This document shows positions 7,956-16,117 of a stretch of DNA of 35,796 nt, one piece after another (position 1 is the stretch's first letter; every line of letters starts with the position of its first letter). The notes under the pieces were generated by a model, which saw only the letters and a list, made by a program, of their open reading frames with translations, was not told where the DNA came from and did no database searches. The stretch covers positions 1 through 35,796 of the forward strand of contig CANQSU010000007.1 of assembly GCA_947626585.1 (NCBI GenBank). The letters run 5' to 3'. The stretch is from an uncultured Oscillospiraceae bacterium. Its GTDB lineage: Bacteria; Bacillota; Clostridia; Oscillospirales; Oscillospiraceae. The position numbers were made by a program, and so were the translations under genes.

Positions 7956-8896
7956 CCTCCTATCTCATTCATGTCCCGGGGCGTGTCGCTGGGCCGCTCC
8001 GTCAGGTGGTGCCGCTGCGGCTTTGCCGCTATTCCCCTGCGGATGGCCGCCTCCAGCGCCGGGCCGCGCAGGCCCCGCAGAGGCACTTCCTCCCGGCTGT
8101 GCAGGCAGCCCTTCAGCCGTCCGTCCGCCGTCACGCGGATGCGCCGGCACCCGTCGCAGAAGGCGTGGCTCAGCGGGGAGATGAGCCCCACCGTGCCCGC
8201 CGCGCCCGGCAGCCGGTACAGCCGCGCTACCCCCTCGCCGGGCAGCGGCTCCAGCTGCGGGTACCGCTCCGGCACCGTGTCGCAGGGCAGAAAGCGGTCC
8301 TTCTCCCATCCGGCGCAGGGGCCCATGGGCATCAGCTCGATGAACCGCACCTGCCAGGGCCGGTCCCGGGTCAGGGCCAAAAAGTCCCCGATCTCGTCGT
8401 CATTGAAGCCGCCGATGAGCACGGCGTTGAGCTTGATATGCGCAAATCCCGCCCGCTCCGCGGCCTCTATCCCCGCCAGCACGTCGGCCAGCTCCCCCCG
8501 CCGGGTCATGGCCCGGTACCGCTCCGGCCGCAGGGTGTCCAGGCTGATGTTCAGCCGGTCCACCCCCGCCGCTCGCAGCGGTCCGGCCATGGCGGCCAGG
8601 GCTGTACCGTTGGTGGTCAGGCAAAGCTCTGCCAGCCCCGGCAGGGCCTTCAATCCCCGCGCGATGTCCAGTATCCCACGGCGTACCAGCGGCTCGCCGC
8701 CGGTCAGGCGTATCTTTTTCACGCCGCAGGCCACCGCGGCGCGCCCGATCTCCACGCACTCCTCCACGGAGAGGATGTCCTCATGCCGCCGCTTGGGCAC
8801 ACCGTCCTCCCCCATGCAGTACCGGCACCGCAGGTCGCACAGATCTGTCACCGACAGGCGCAGATGATCCACCTGCCGGCCGAATGTATCTCTCAT
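7952..8896 (-). CDS. moaA: GTP 3',8-cyclase MoaA, radical SAM
   Basis: MoaA rearranges GTP using two 4Fe-4S clusters. The 314-aa protein has the radical SAM motif CDLRCRYC (Cys20, 24, 27) and the SAM-binding GGEP segment ([12 protein letters not shown]). The C-terminal cluster cysteines lie in [21 protein letters not shown]. It ends in Gly-Gly, the C-terminal feature of functional MoaA. It follows the MobA-fusion gene by 19 bp and overlaps moaC by 4 nt. Confidence 0.95.
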   Translation of the reverse strand: MRDTFGRQVDHLRLSVTDLCDLRCRYCMGEDGVPKRRHEDILSVEECVEIGRAAVACGVKKIRLTGGEPLVRRGILDIARGLKALPGLAELCLTTNGTALAAMAGPLRAAGVDRLNISLDTLRPERYRAMTRRGELADVLAGIEAAERAGFAHIKLNAVLIGGFNDDEIGDFLALTRDRPWQVRFIELMPMGPCAGWEKDRFLPCDTVPERYPQLEPLPGEGVARLYRLPGAAGTVGLISPLSHAFCDGCRRIRVTADGRLKGCLHSREEVPLRGLRGPALEAAIRRGIAAKPQRHHLTERPSDTPRDMNEIGG

Positions 8897-8915
8897 CGCC
8901 TCCCCGCCCCCTTCC

Positions 8916-9872
8916 CTAACAGTCCCGCAGCGTTTCGCCGCCGGGAAAATAACGCTGAAAGATGCGCTGGCCCTGCTCCCGTATCTCGTCGCACATCTGC
9001 CGGTACGTCCCCAGAAGGCTGGCTCCTTCCGCCGTCAGCCGGGAGCCTCCGCCGCAGCTGCCTCCCTGATACCTGGCCAGGACCGGATATCCCAGCTGGC
9101 GCTCGATCTCATTGATCATCTTCCAGCCTTTAGAATAGGACATGTGCATACATTGGCATGCGCTGTGGATAGATCCGGTCGTCCGGATGAGTTCCAAAAG
9201 CTGCATGCATCCCGCTCCAAAAAAGGACGTTTCTCCCTGAAGACAGATCCGCATATCCAGCTGCAGATGCACCGGTCTGCCCGTCTTCTCCCGGCAGTAC
9301 CGCAGCAGTCTGGCATATCCCTCTCTCGTGTCTCCATCCAAGATCGTGCCCCGGTCCTCCACGGCCACATCCGTCGCCTTCACTCCATAGGACCGCATGG
9401 CGCCCCGCAGGCCGTCGGGCCCGCGATAATCCGCCAGACTCGATACCAGCTCGCCGGACAGGACGACAGGGTGTCCCCGGCGGCCGTGATGGACCGGCCG
9501 GACGAACGGTCCCTCCGCCGCCAGGATCGCCTGGACCGTGGCGCTCTCCACAAGAGGGATATCAGCGGGCGAGAGCAAAATACGCCTCGTCTCCGCGGGA
9601 AGCGCCTTCGCCCCCAGCAGCAGGGAATCGAGCATCTGCGTGTCAAAGTATCGCTCATTCCGGACAAACACAACGCCCCTGCCGCGCAGATGCTCCTCCA
9701 CATCCTTCGCCCGGTAGCCTGTGACGACCACCACCGGCTCCGCCCCGGCGGCAAACATATTGTCCACCACTCGCCGGATCATCGTCTTTCCGTCGATATC
9801 CAGCAGCGGCTTGAATTCTCCCATCCGGGATGAAACACCTGCTGCCAGCACAACAGCGGCAAGCTCTCCCAT
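8916..9872 (-). CDS. MobA/MocA-type nucleotidyltransferase fused to ModE-like DNA-binding domain
   Basis: Residues 1-190 form a MobA-like NTP-transferase: VLAAGVSSRMGEFKPLL is the nucleotide-binding loop, with SPADIPLVE and HHGRRGHPVVLS. This type attaches CMP (or GMP) to molybdopterin; xanthine-dehydrogenase-family enzymes usually need the CMP form. From about residue 205 the protein turns into a ModE/LysR-type winged helix (LLELIRTTGSIHSACQCMHMSY, GWKMINEIERQLGYPV, GGGSRLTAEGASLL). It is therefore a two-domain enzyme-regulator, 318 aa. AGGAGG precedes the ATG by 7 nt. It is the first gene of the molybdenum operon and has a ModE-box-like palindrome immediately upstream, suggesting autoregulation. 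Confidence 0.87.
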   Translation of the reverse strand: MGELAAVVLAAGVSSRMGEFKPLLDIDGKTMIRRVVDNMFAAGAEPVVVVTGYRAKDVEEHLRGRGVVFVRNERYFDTQMLDSLLLGAKALPAETRRILLSPADIPLVESATVQAILAAEGPFVRPVHHGRRGHPVVLSGELVSSLADYRGPDGLRGAMRSYGVKATDVAVEDRGTILDGDTREGYARLLRYCREKTGRPVHLQLDMRICLQGETSFFGAGCMQLLELIRTTGSIHSACQCMHMSYSKGWKMINEIERQLGYPVLARYQGGSCGGGSRLTAEGASLLGTYRQMCDEIREQGQRIFQRYFPGGETLRDC

Positions 9873-9890
9873 CGTGTTACCTCCTGTTTT

Positions 9891-9914
9891 CGTTATTCTC
9901 GCCAGAGAATAACG
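9891..9914. promoter_or_regulatory. ModE-box-like palindromic operator
   Basis: CGTTATTCTC-GCCA-GAGAATAACG is a perfect 10-bp inverted repeat, 24 nt overall. The outer half-sites CGTTAT and ATAACG and the 24-nt span agree with the known ModE operator pattern CGnTATATA-N6-TATATnACG; the inner bases differ. It ends about 18 bp upstream of the start codon of the ModE-domain fusion and overlaps a possible minus-strand promoter (TTGCAC, 16 bp, GAGAAT), so repression on binding is plausible. Confidence 0.6.
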
Positions 9915-9919
9915 CCGTG

Positions 9920-9965
9920 CAAAAAATTCCCGCGCGGGCTTACGCAGTTTTTACTGCGTAAGCCC
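9920..9965 (-). terminator. Terminator of the ptb-buk operon
   Basis: On the minus strand GGGCTTACGCAG and CTGCGTAAGCCC form a perfect 12-bp stem that overlaps the buk stop codon. The nested palindrome CCCGCGCGGG and AATTTTTT follow. This separates the catabolic operon from the molybdenum operon. Confidence 0.75.
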
Positions 9966-11072
9966 CACGGCCTCGAATCCCGGAAAGACCGGCTCGCCGG
10001 TGTAGCTTTGGGGGATATCCTCTCCCCGCAGCACCCTGAGCGCACCCGCGGCCAAAGCCTCCATCTCATACTCGCCCGGATACACCCGCACCGGGCCGAT
10101 GAACCCGATCATATCGCGGATGCCGTCGATCAGATACTGAGAGTGGGCCAGGCCTCCGGTCAGCAGCACCCCGTCCACCTGTCCGTGCAGTACCGCCGCA
10201 TACGCGCCGATATCCTTTCCGATCTGGTAGATCGTGGTATCGTAGACATATTTTGCCCACCTGTCACCGTTGGCGATACGCTCCTCCACCTCCAGCGCGC
10301 TGGATGTGCCCAGCAGATCCACCCATCCGCCTGTCTTCTGGATCTTGTCCAGCAATTCCCTCTTGGTATACTCTCCGGAAAAACACAGTTCCACAACAGC
10401 CGCGGCGGGCAGGGCCCCTGTTCTGGTGGGCGCCATACGCCCCTCTCCCCTTGTGCTGTCGGCAGTGTCCACCATTTTGCCCCGCTCATGGGCGCTGACA
10501 GAAATGCCGCCGCCCATGTGAACGACCACCAGGTTCAGCTCATCGTAGCGTCTTCCGATATCCTTGGCGTACCGCATGGCCACCGCCCTTTGGTTCAACG
10601 GATGGCCCCGGCTGGTACGCAAAAGTCCGCGAAAGCCCGTGAGACGCGCCTGCAGACAAAACTCATCGGTGCTGCTGGGCTCTACCACAAAGCCCCTTGC
10701 ACCATATTTATCGGCCAGATCCTTCGCCAGGATGGGTCCCAGGTTGCCCGGATGACGGCTTCCCAGCATTTTGGCCGCGTCGGCTGCCATGCGGTCATTC
10801 ACCTCATAAACGCCGCCCCCCATGGGGGGCATGCCCGTGCAGATGGCCGAAAAAGCGTCTGTCTTCGCCAGATCGACGCCCGCCTCCTCCAGCGCCTGCG
10901 TGATCGCATCCCTGCGAAAGGGCAGCTGATCCGGTATATCCGCGAACGCGCCCAGCTCTTTCGCGCTGTGCTCGATGTTTGTGTAAAACCTGCGTTCTTC
11001 ATTTTGATAGACGCCCACTTTCGTGGAAGTGGAACCCGGATTCACCACGATGATCTGATACGCTTTCCCCAT
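9951..11072 (-). CDS. buk: Butyrate kinase
   Basis: It transfers the phosphoryl group of butyryl phosphate (or a related acyl phosphate) to ADP. The 373-aa protein from the ATG at 11072 (MGKAYQIIVVNPGSTSTK) shows the acetate-kinase-type phosphate motif NPGSTSTK, VVVHMGGGISVSAHERGKMVD, ADSTRGEGRMAPTRTG and VLLTGGLAHSQYL. The track start at 11108 would overlap ptb and lacks a ribosome site, whereas GAGGGG precedes 11072. The gene follows ptb by 2 bp. Buk family enzymes may accept branched or other short acyl phosphates, so the true substrate depends on the upstream pathway. Confidence 0.92.
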   Translation of the reverse strand: MGKAYQIIVVNPGSTSTKVGVYQNEERRFYTNIEHSAKELGAFADIPDQLPFRRDAITQALEEAGVDLAKTDAFSAICTGMPPMGGGVYEVNDRMAADAAKMLGSRHPGNLGPILAKDLADKYGARGFVVEPSSTDEFCLQARLTGFRGLLRTSRGHPLNQRAVAMRYAKDIGRRYDELNLVVVHMGGGISVSAHERGKMVDTADSTRGEGRMAPTRTGALPAAAVVELCFSGEYTKRELLDKIQKTGGWVDLLGTSSALEVEERIANGDRWAKYVYDTTIYQIGKDIGAYAAVLHGQVDGVLLTGGLAHSQYLIDGIRDMIGFIGPVRVYPGEYEMEALAAGALRVLRGEDIPQSYTGEPVFPGFEAVGLTQ

Positions 11073-11074
11073 CT

Positions 11075-11989
11075 CTAAGTTCCCCTCTTCTGCTCGATGA
11101 TCAGACATCCCAAAGCGATCGAGTACATCTTGGACTGTGCCGGGCTGGCCCGCGAGATCAGCACGATGGGCGCCTTCGCCCCCATCATCACGCCCGCTTT
11201 TTTCGCATGGGCAAAGTACTCCAGGGACTTATTCAATATGTTTCCTGCCTCGATATCCGGCGCGATCAGAATGTCCGCATGCCCCGCCACCTCCGAGCGG
11301 ATGCCCTTATGACGCGCGGCGTCCTCTGATACCGCATTATCCAGGGCCAGCGGCCCATCCACATGGCAGCCTGGGATCTCACCGTTCCGGCACATCGCGC
11401 TCAAAGCGGCCGCATCTAGGGTGCAGGGCATTTTGGGGTTCTCCTTCTCCACCGCGCAGAGCACCGCCACATTCGGCACGGCGTTGCCCAGGGCATGGGC
11501 GACAGCCACACTGTTGCGTATGATGGCCGCCTTCTCCTCCATCGTCGGCGCGATGATCATGGCCGAGTCGGCCACCAGGAGCAGTCTGTCAAAGCCAGGG
11601 ACCTCCATTACCGCCACATGGCTGATAGGATCCCGCCCCTTCAGGCCGTATTCCGGTCTCAGCACCGCCCGCATGACGGCGGAGGTGTCTACAAACCCCT
11701 TCATCAGGAACTGTGCCGAACCCTCGCTCACCATTGCCGCGGCCCTTTCGCAGGCTTCCTTCTTGTCCGGCTCATGGACGATCTCCAGATCCCCAAGTTC
11801 TATACCGGCGGTCATGGCAATGTCGCGTATCTGCTTCTCATCTCCGATGAGAACAGGGCGTATCAGTCCCTTGTCTGCGGCGATCCTGACGGCCTCCAAA
11901 ACAGCGTCATCCTGCGCGTTCGCCACCGCCATGACATACGGCCCGCGTTCCCTTGCCGTTTCTACGATCTCATCCAGCGTACGGATCAT
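11075..11989 (-). CDS. ptb: Phosphate butyryltransferase
   Basis: It exchanges CoA of butyryl-CoA for phosphate, feeding butyrate kinase. The 304-aa protein has the PTA/PTB fold signatures KGLIRPVLIGDEKQI, MKGFVDTSAVMRAVL, VADSAMIIAPTMEEK and DILIAPDIEAGNILNKSL. An AGGAGG lies 4 nt before the ATG. It is placed between an AEC transporter gene (22 bp upstream) and buk. Together Ptb-Buk yields ATP by substrate-level phosphorylation from an acyl-CoA end product. Confidence 0.92.
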   Translation of the reverse strand: MIRTLDEIVETARERGPYVMAVANAQDDAVLEAVRIAADKGLIRPVLIGDEKQIRDIAMTAGIELGDLEIVHEPDKKEACERAAAMVSEGSAQFLMKGFVDTSAVMRAVLRPEYGLKGRDPISHVAVMEVPGFDRLLLVADSAMIIAPTMEEKAAIIRNSVAVAHALGNAVPNVAVLCAVEKENPKMPCTLDAAALSAMCRNGEIPGCHVDGPLALDNAVSEDAARHKGIRSEVAGHADILIAPDIEAGNILNKSLEYFAHAKKAGVMMGAKAPIVLISRASPAQSKMYSIALGCLIIEQKRGT

Positions 11990-12011
11990 ACTACCTCCTA
12001 TAACCTGACCC

Positions 12012-12965
12012 TTATGTCAGGCCAAACCATCTCAGCAGGAACACGCCGACCACCAACGCAACACTGGACACCAGGATCGACATGCAGACCAGCTCAGACG
12101 ATATCTGCTCATTGCCGCCCATCTCCTTCGCCAGGACAAAGGAGTTAGACGGCTGCGCGCATCCTGCACACAGCAGCAGCGCGACCAGAACGTCTCCGCG
12201 AAAGCCGGCCATCGCGCCAAGACACACCCACACGAAAGGCTTTATCACGCTTGCAAACGCCAGGACAGGCAGCGTATACCGCAAATGACGCTTGACAACG
12301 TCGAAGCGTATGGCCGTGCCCATCATGAAAAGACATAGCGGTACAGCCACCTGACCCAGCTGTCTGACAGCCCCCGCCGCCCCGGTGGGCAGCGGCAGCT
12401 TCAAAAGGGAGCACAGCAGCCCCAGAGCGGCCCCGATCAGGATCGGATTTGTGATGACGGCACGCACCGCCTGCCTCACCATCCGGATGCTGTCGTGTTT
12501 CTCATCCCTGATCATCACGATAAAAATGATAGGGGCAAGAAAATTGGTGACGACCAAAGTGAGCGTGAGCATGAGATTGCCCATGACAGCGTCCTGCGCC
12601 GCATACATATTCGTCAGGATGGCATACCCCTGGGCCGTCACATTCACCCGGATCGTCGCCTGGGCAAGGCTGGCCGCGATAGCCCTGTCCTCTATCATTC
12701 TTGGAAGCACGACTATGGCAAGCACTGTGATGACCACCAGCGCCGTCAGCAAAAACACGATCGGGGTCATGTCTGTCAGGCCGGTGAGGTCAGCCTCCCT
12801 CAGGTTCTGGAACACCACACACGGCATGCACACGCCAAAGGCCAGCTTTGAGCACCCTCTTACGAACTCATCGTTTACGATCCGGAAGCGTTGAAAGAGA
12901 TATCCTATCGCGATGATAATCAGAAGCGGTGTGACCAGGTCAACGCTGAATATCAAATCGCTCAC
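12012..12965 (-). CDS. AEC (auxin efflux carrier) family transporter
   Basis: An integral membrane protein of about 317 aa with roughly ten hydrophobic segments (LVTPLLIIIAIGYLF, PIVFLLTALVVITVLAIVVL, ISSELVCMSILVSSVALVVG). Bacterial AEC members include malonate and other carboxylate transporters, so export or uptake of an organic acid is plausible. The preferred start is the GTG at 12965 (VSDLIFSVDLVTPLL), preceded by AGGGGAGG. The ATG at 13085 in the track would add a hydrophilic leader inside the upstream gene. Position between the reductase gene and ptb suggests transport of a pathway acid. Confidence 0.78.
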   Translation of the reverse strand: MSDLIFSVDLVTPLLIIIAIGYLFQRFRIVNDEFVRGCSKLAFGVCMPCVVFQNLREADLTGLTDMTPIVFLLTALVVITVLAIVVLPRMIEDRAIAASLAQATIRVNVTAQGYAILTNMYAAQDAVMGNLMLTLTLVVTNFLAPIIFIVMIRDEKHDSIRMVRQAVRAVITNPILIGAALGLLCSLLKLPLPTGAAGAVRQLGQVAVPLCLFMMGTAIRFDVVKRHLRYTLPVLAFASVIKPFVWVCLGAMAGFRGDVLVALLLCAGCAQPSNSFVLAKEMGGNEQISSELVCMSILVSSVALVVGVFLLRWFGLT

Positions 12966-13051
12966 TGCGGCGGCCGCCTCCCCTCTGCACGTCTGGAAGT
13001 ATATATGCTCAACATGGCTCTGTCTTCTGCCGTATGGGCGGATCGGATCTC

Positions 13052-14995
13052 TTACAGCATCCTTCCGAGACGGTACGCGTCCCATATAGCGCCCATGACG
13101 ATGCCGGGACGCACGCAGCTGCCGATAGAATACAGCTGTACGTCCTTTCCCGCCAGTTCGCAGCGCAGCTCATCCGCCGGACGCATCCCCACCGCCAGCA
13201 GCACATTGTCCGCCTTCAGCGTTTTTTCCTCGCCGCTGGCCGTGCGAACGACGACGCCATCCTTTTTGATCTCGGTGACAGTCGTATCCGTCATCGTTTT
13301 TATGCGCCGTTCCTCCATCAATTCGATCAGCTGCTTCCGATTGAACACATTCAGATCGGCAAGAAGCTCCGGGCGCATTTCTACAACGGTGACATCCTCC
13401 ATGGACTCCGCCAGCCATGCGGCTGTTTCACACCCGACCGTTCCGCCGCCAATGACGACAGCTGAGCTTCCTGCGCATTCTTTTTGACCGTTCAGGACCT
13501 CGACAGCCGTACACGCATTTTCCACGCCGGGAAGCTTTTGAGGAACGACCGGGACCGCTCCCGTAGCCATCACCACGGCGTCCGGCGCCATTTTTTCCAC
13601 CAGCTCCGCCGTTGCCTCCGTATTCAGACGCACACGCACCGGCAGCTTGGCCACCTGGCGCTTTTCATAGTCGATGAAATTTCGCAGATCCGCCTTGAAG
13701 TCCGGTTTGGCCGCGGCCAGGAAACTGCCGCCCAGCTCGCCTGACTTCTCCACGAGCGTTACCGTGTGGCCCCGAAGCGCTGCCACGCGAGATACCTCCA
13801 TGCCGCCGGGCCCGCCTCCGATGACCAGGATCTTTTTTACGTCCCTGGCCTGTTCCAGCGTCAGCTCCCGCTCCATGCCCGACGTGGGGTTCAACGCGCA
13901 GCTGACATATTTGTTCTCCAGACTGCGGACCAGACAGCCTTCGTGGCAGCCGATACACGGACGGATATCCTCCCATCGGCCGGTCCGGGCCTTCTCCGCC
14001 CAGTCCTGATCTGCCAGCCAGGGCCGCGCCAGCGCGATAAAATCCGCCTTCCCCTCCTGCAAAAGGCGCTCCCCGACCGCGGGGTCGTAAAGCTTCCCGA
14101 AGGCGATCACAGGAATGGAGACCTCCGGTTTTATCATTTCGGCAAAGCGGGCAGGCTCGCCGACGGGCCTGTATGTAGACGGATTGGCGAATCGCCGGTA
14201 CTCATAGGTGCCCGCCGTGGCATGGATCGCGTCCACACCGCTCTTCTCCAGTATCCGGACCATTTCCAGCGATTCCTCGAGATCACGGCCGCCGGGAACA
14301 TAGTTTTTCAGGCTCATACGGACGATCACGGGGAAATCGGCCCCCGCTTTGTTTTTGATGTCCGATAAGATCTCCAGCAGGAAACGCAGGCGGTTTTCTG
14401 TGCTTCCGCCGTATTCATCCGTGCGGTGATTCCACGGCTCGCTCAAAAACTGGTCAATGAGATGTCCGGCGCAGGCGTGCAGTTCCACTGCGTCCACGCC
14501 CACGGAGCGCAGCCGTGCCGCGGCGGTACCCATAGCCTGGACGATGGAGCGGATCTCCTCTTTCGTCATCGCTCTGGCAGTGATCGCCGGATTCCAGTAG
14601 CAGGGCACTTCCGAGGGGGCCAGGACCGGATTGGTGTTCACGGTATCCGGATAAGCCATACGCCCGAAGCCCGCTGAAAGATTGGCGCTGACCTTCGCGC
14701 CATAGTCATGGACCGCGTTCGTGAGCATCTCCCACTTGAGCTTGTACACCTCTCCGTCGATCCTGGGCTTGTTGCTCCAAACACCGTTCAAATGGTCCTC
14801 GACCTTATTCTCCACATGGAGGTGTCCTACGGTGATAAGGCCCGCTCCGCCCCTGGCATAAGCCGTGTAACGGGCAATGGCCCGGTCCGACAGGGTCCCG
14901 TCCGCGTCGGCCTCGCCGCGAATGCCATTGGGCGCCACGATGACACGGTTTTTCAGCTCCAATTCTCCGATCCTGCCTGAAGAAAACATCTTCAT
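13052..14995 (-). CDS. Old-yellow-enzyme/2,4-dienoyl-CoA reductase-type flavoprotein
   Basis: A 647-aa enzyme with the architecture of 2,4-dienoyl-CoA reductase, trimethylamine dehydrogenase and enoate reductase. Residues 1-340 are an FMN-binding TIM barrel (VELHACAGHLIDQFLSEPWN, RTDEYGGSTENRLRF). A 4Fe-4S cluster motif follows (Cys347, 350, 354, 366 in CIGCHEGC and CALNP), then two dinucleotide-binding folds (GGGPGGME about 393 and VVIGGGTVGCETA about 515). It likely reduces an activated C=C bond with NAD(P)H. The stop of the preceding dehydrogenase gene overlaps its start as ATGA. Which unsaturated acid or CoA ester it uses is not evident. Confidence 0.87.
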   Translation of the reverse strand: MKMFSSGRIGELELKNRVIVAPNGIRGEADADGTLSDRAIARYTAYARGGAGLITVGHLHVENKVEDHLNGVWSNKPRIDGEVYKLKWEMLTNAVHDYGAKVSANLSAGFGRMAYPDTVNTNPVLAPSEVPCYWNPAITARAMTKEEIRSIVQAMGTAAARLRSVGVDAVELHACAGHLIDQFLSEPWNHRTDEYGGSTENRLRFLLEILSDIKNKAGADFPVIVRMSLKNYVPGGRDLEESLEMVRILEKSGVDAIHATAGTYEYRRFANPSTYRPVGEPARFAEMIKPEVSIPVIAFGKLYDPAVGERLLQEGKADFIALARPWLADQDWAEKARTGRWEDIRPCIGCHEGCLVRSLENKYVSCALNPTSGMERELTLEQARDVKKILVIGGGPGGMEVSRVAALRGHTVTLVEKSGELGGSFLAAAKPDFKADLRNFIDYEKRQVAKLPVRVRLNTEATAELVEKMAPDAVVMATGAVPVVPQKLPGVENACTAVEVLNGQKECAGSSAVVIGGGTVGCETAAWLAESMEDVTVVEMRPELLADLNVFNRKQLIELMEERRIKTMTDTTVTEIKKDGVVVRTASGEEKTLKADNVLLAVGMRPADELRCELAGKDVQLYSIGSCVRPGIVMGAIWDAYRLGRML

Positions 14996-15978
14996 CCCTG
15001 CAGCACCTCCTTGTTCACGATCGTCCGAACTGTCTTCCCCAGCAGCACGTCAGCGCAGATCTGCGCCGCCCGCTCCTGCTGATCGGCGTTGCTCTCGGCA
15101 GAATACCATGCGGTATGGGGCGTGACGATCACATTATCCATAGCCAGAAGAGGATTATCCATGTCGATGGGCTCCTTTTCCGTCACGTCAAGGCCGGCTC
15201 CGGCAAGCTTTCCGCTCCGCAGCGCCTCGATCAGCGCCTCTTCATCCACCAATCCGCCGCGGCTGACATTCACAAGGGACGCGCCGTCCTTCATCAGAGC
15301 GATCGACTCCCTGTTGATGATCCTGGCCGTGCTGGGCATCAGCGGAACATGGAGCATCACGATGTCGGATGTGCCAAGCACCTCCTCGAAGCTCTTCAGC
15401 TCTACGCCAAAGCCGTCGGCAACGTCCTGGGTCAGATAGGGATCGAAGGCGATAACAGTGAATCCGACGGCCTTCATCTTCACCGCCGCGATGCGGGCGA
15501 TCCGTCCAAAGCCAATGAAGCCTGCGACCTGCTTTTCCGCTCTGTGCATCGGCTTGAGAGAGGCGATGCCCCACTCCCCCTGCCGCAGTTTTCTCGCGCT
15601 GAGCATGATCTTTCTGTACATGCACATGGCCAAAGCCACAGACTGATCCGCCACCTCGCTGAGGCAATAATCGTCGATGTTGCATACGATAATGCCCCTT
15701 TTCGTCGCGGCCGCGACATCGATATTGTCATAGCCGATCCCATAACGCACGATCACCTTACAATGCTCCAGAGAGTCGATCAGCCGCTCTGTGATCTTCG
15801 CGAAACAGACCAGCAGCGCGTCGGCGTCTCTCGCCTCCTCTATGAGCTGATCCTCGTTTACATTTCCATACGGCTGAGAGGATCGGATCACTTCCGCTCC
15901 GATCGCTTCCAATATCTCCCGCTCGCGGTCCAGGTTCGCAAACCGCTCATCCGTGATCAGCACTTTAAATTGGCTCAT
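14992..15978 (-). CDS. D-2-hydroxyacid dehydrogenase (CtBP-like)
   Basis: An NAD-dependent 2-oxoacid/2-hydroxyacid oxidoreductase of 328 aa. The NAD fold motif is GFIGFGRIARIAA, and the catalytic triad is recognisable as Arg in NVSRGGLVDE, Glu in LDVTEKEPI and His in TPHTAWYSAES. The start is the ATG at 15978 (MSQFKVLITD), with GGGAGG 6 nt upstream; the track start 13 codons earlier lies in the promoter region. It is the first gene of the leftward operon and is divergent from the AraC-type regulator. It may interconvert a 2-keto acid and hydroxy acid intermediate; substrate unknown. Confidence 0.87.
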   Translation of the reverse strand: MSQFKVLITDERFANLDREREILEAIGAEVIRSSQPYGNVNEDQLIEEARDADALLVCFAKITERLIDSLEHCKVIVRYGIGYDNIDVAAATKRGIIVCNIDDYCLSEVADQSVALAMCMYRKIMLSARKLRQGEWGIASLKPMHRAEKQVAGFIGFGRIARIAAVKMKAVGFTVIAFDPYLTQDVADGFGVELKSFEEVLGTSDIVMLHVPLMPSTARIINRESIALMKDGASLVNVSRGGLVDEEALIEALRSGKLAGAGLDVTEKEPIDMDNPLLAMDNVIVTPHTAWYSAESNADQQERAAQICADVLLGKTVRTIVNKEVLQG

Positions 15979-16000
15979 TTTATACCTCCCGTTTTGAGCA

Positions 16001-16031
16001 ATTATAGCGTTATTCACAACAACATTTGCAA
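16001..16031 (-). promoter_or_regulatory. Promoter of the dehydrogenase-to-buk operon
   Basis: Minus-strand TATAAT (16006-16001) lies 22 bp upstream of the chosen start codon. A weak TTGCAA -35 candidate (16031-16026) sits at a 19-bp spacing, which suggests the promoter may need an activator such as the divergent AraC-family protein. Confidence 0.45.
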
Positions 16032-16060
16032 AATCCTTGCTGATTTTTTCTATTTTGACA

Positions 16061-16069
16061 TGATATAAT
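16061..16069 (+). promoter_or_regulatory. Extended -10 promoter of the AraC-family regulator
   Basis: TGATATAAT fits the extended -10 consensus TGnTATAAT. The ATG follows about 48 bp downstream with AAGGAGG in front. No good -35 lies at the usual spacing, as is common for extended -10 promoters. The divergent promoter region (15979-16117) is AT-rich compared with its surroundings. Confidence 0.5.
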
Positions 16070-16117
16070 ATCCTTATTCTCGTTCATCATATATTACTTG
16101 CAAGGAGGACGCGCTAT

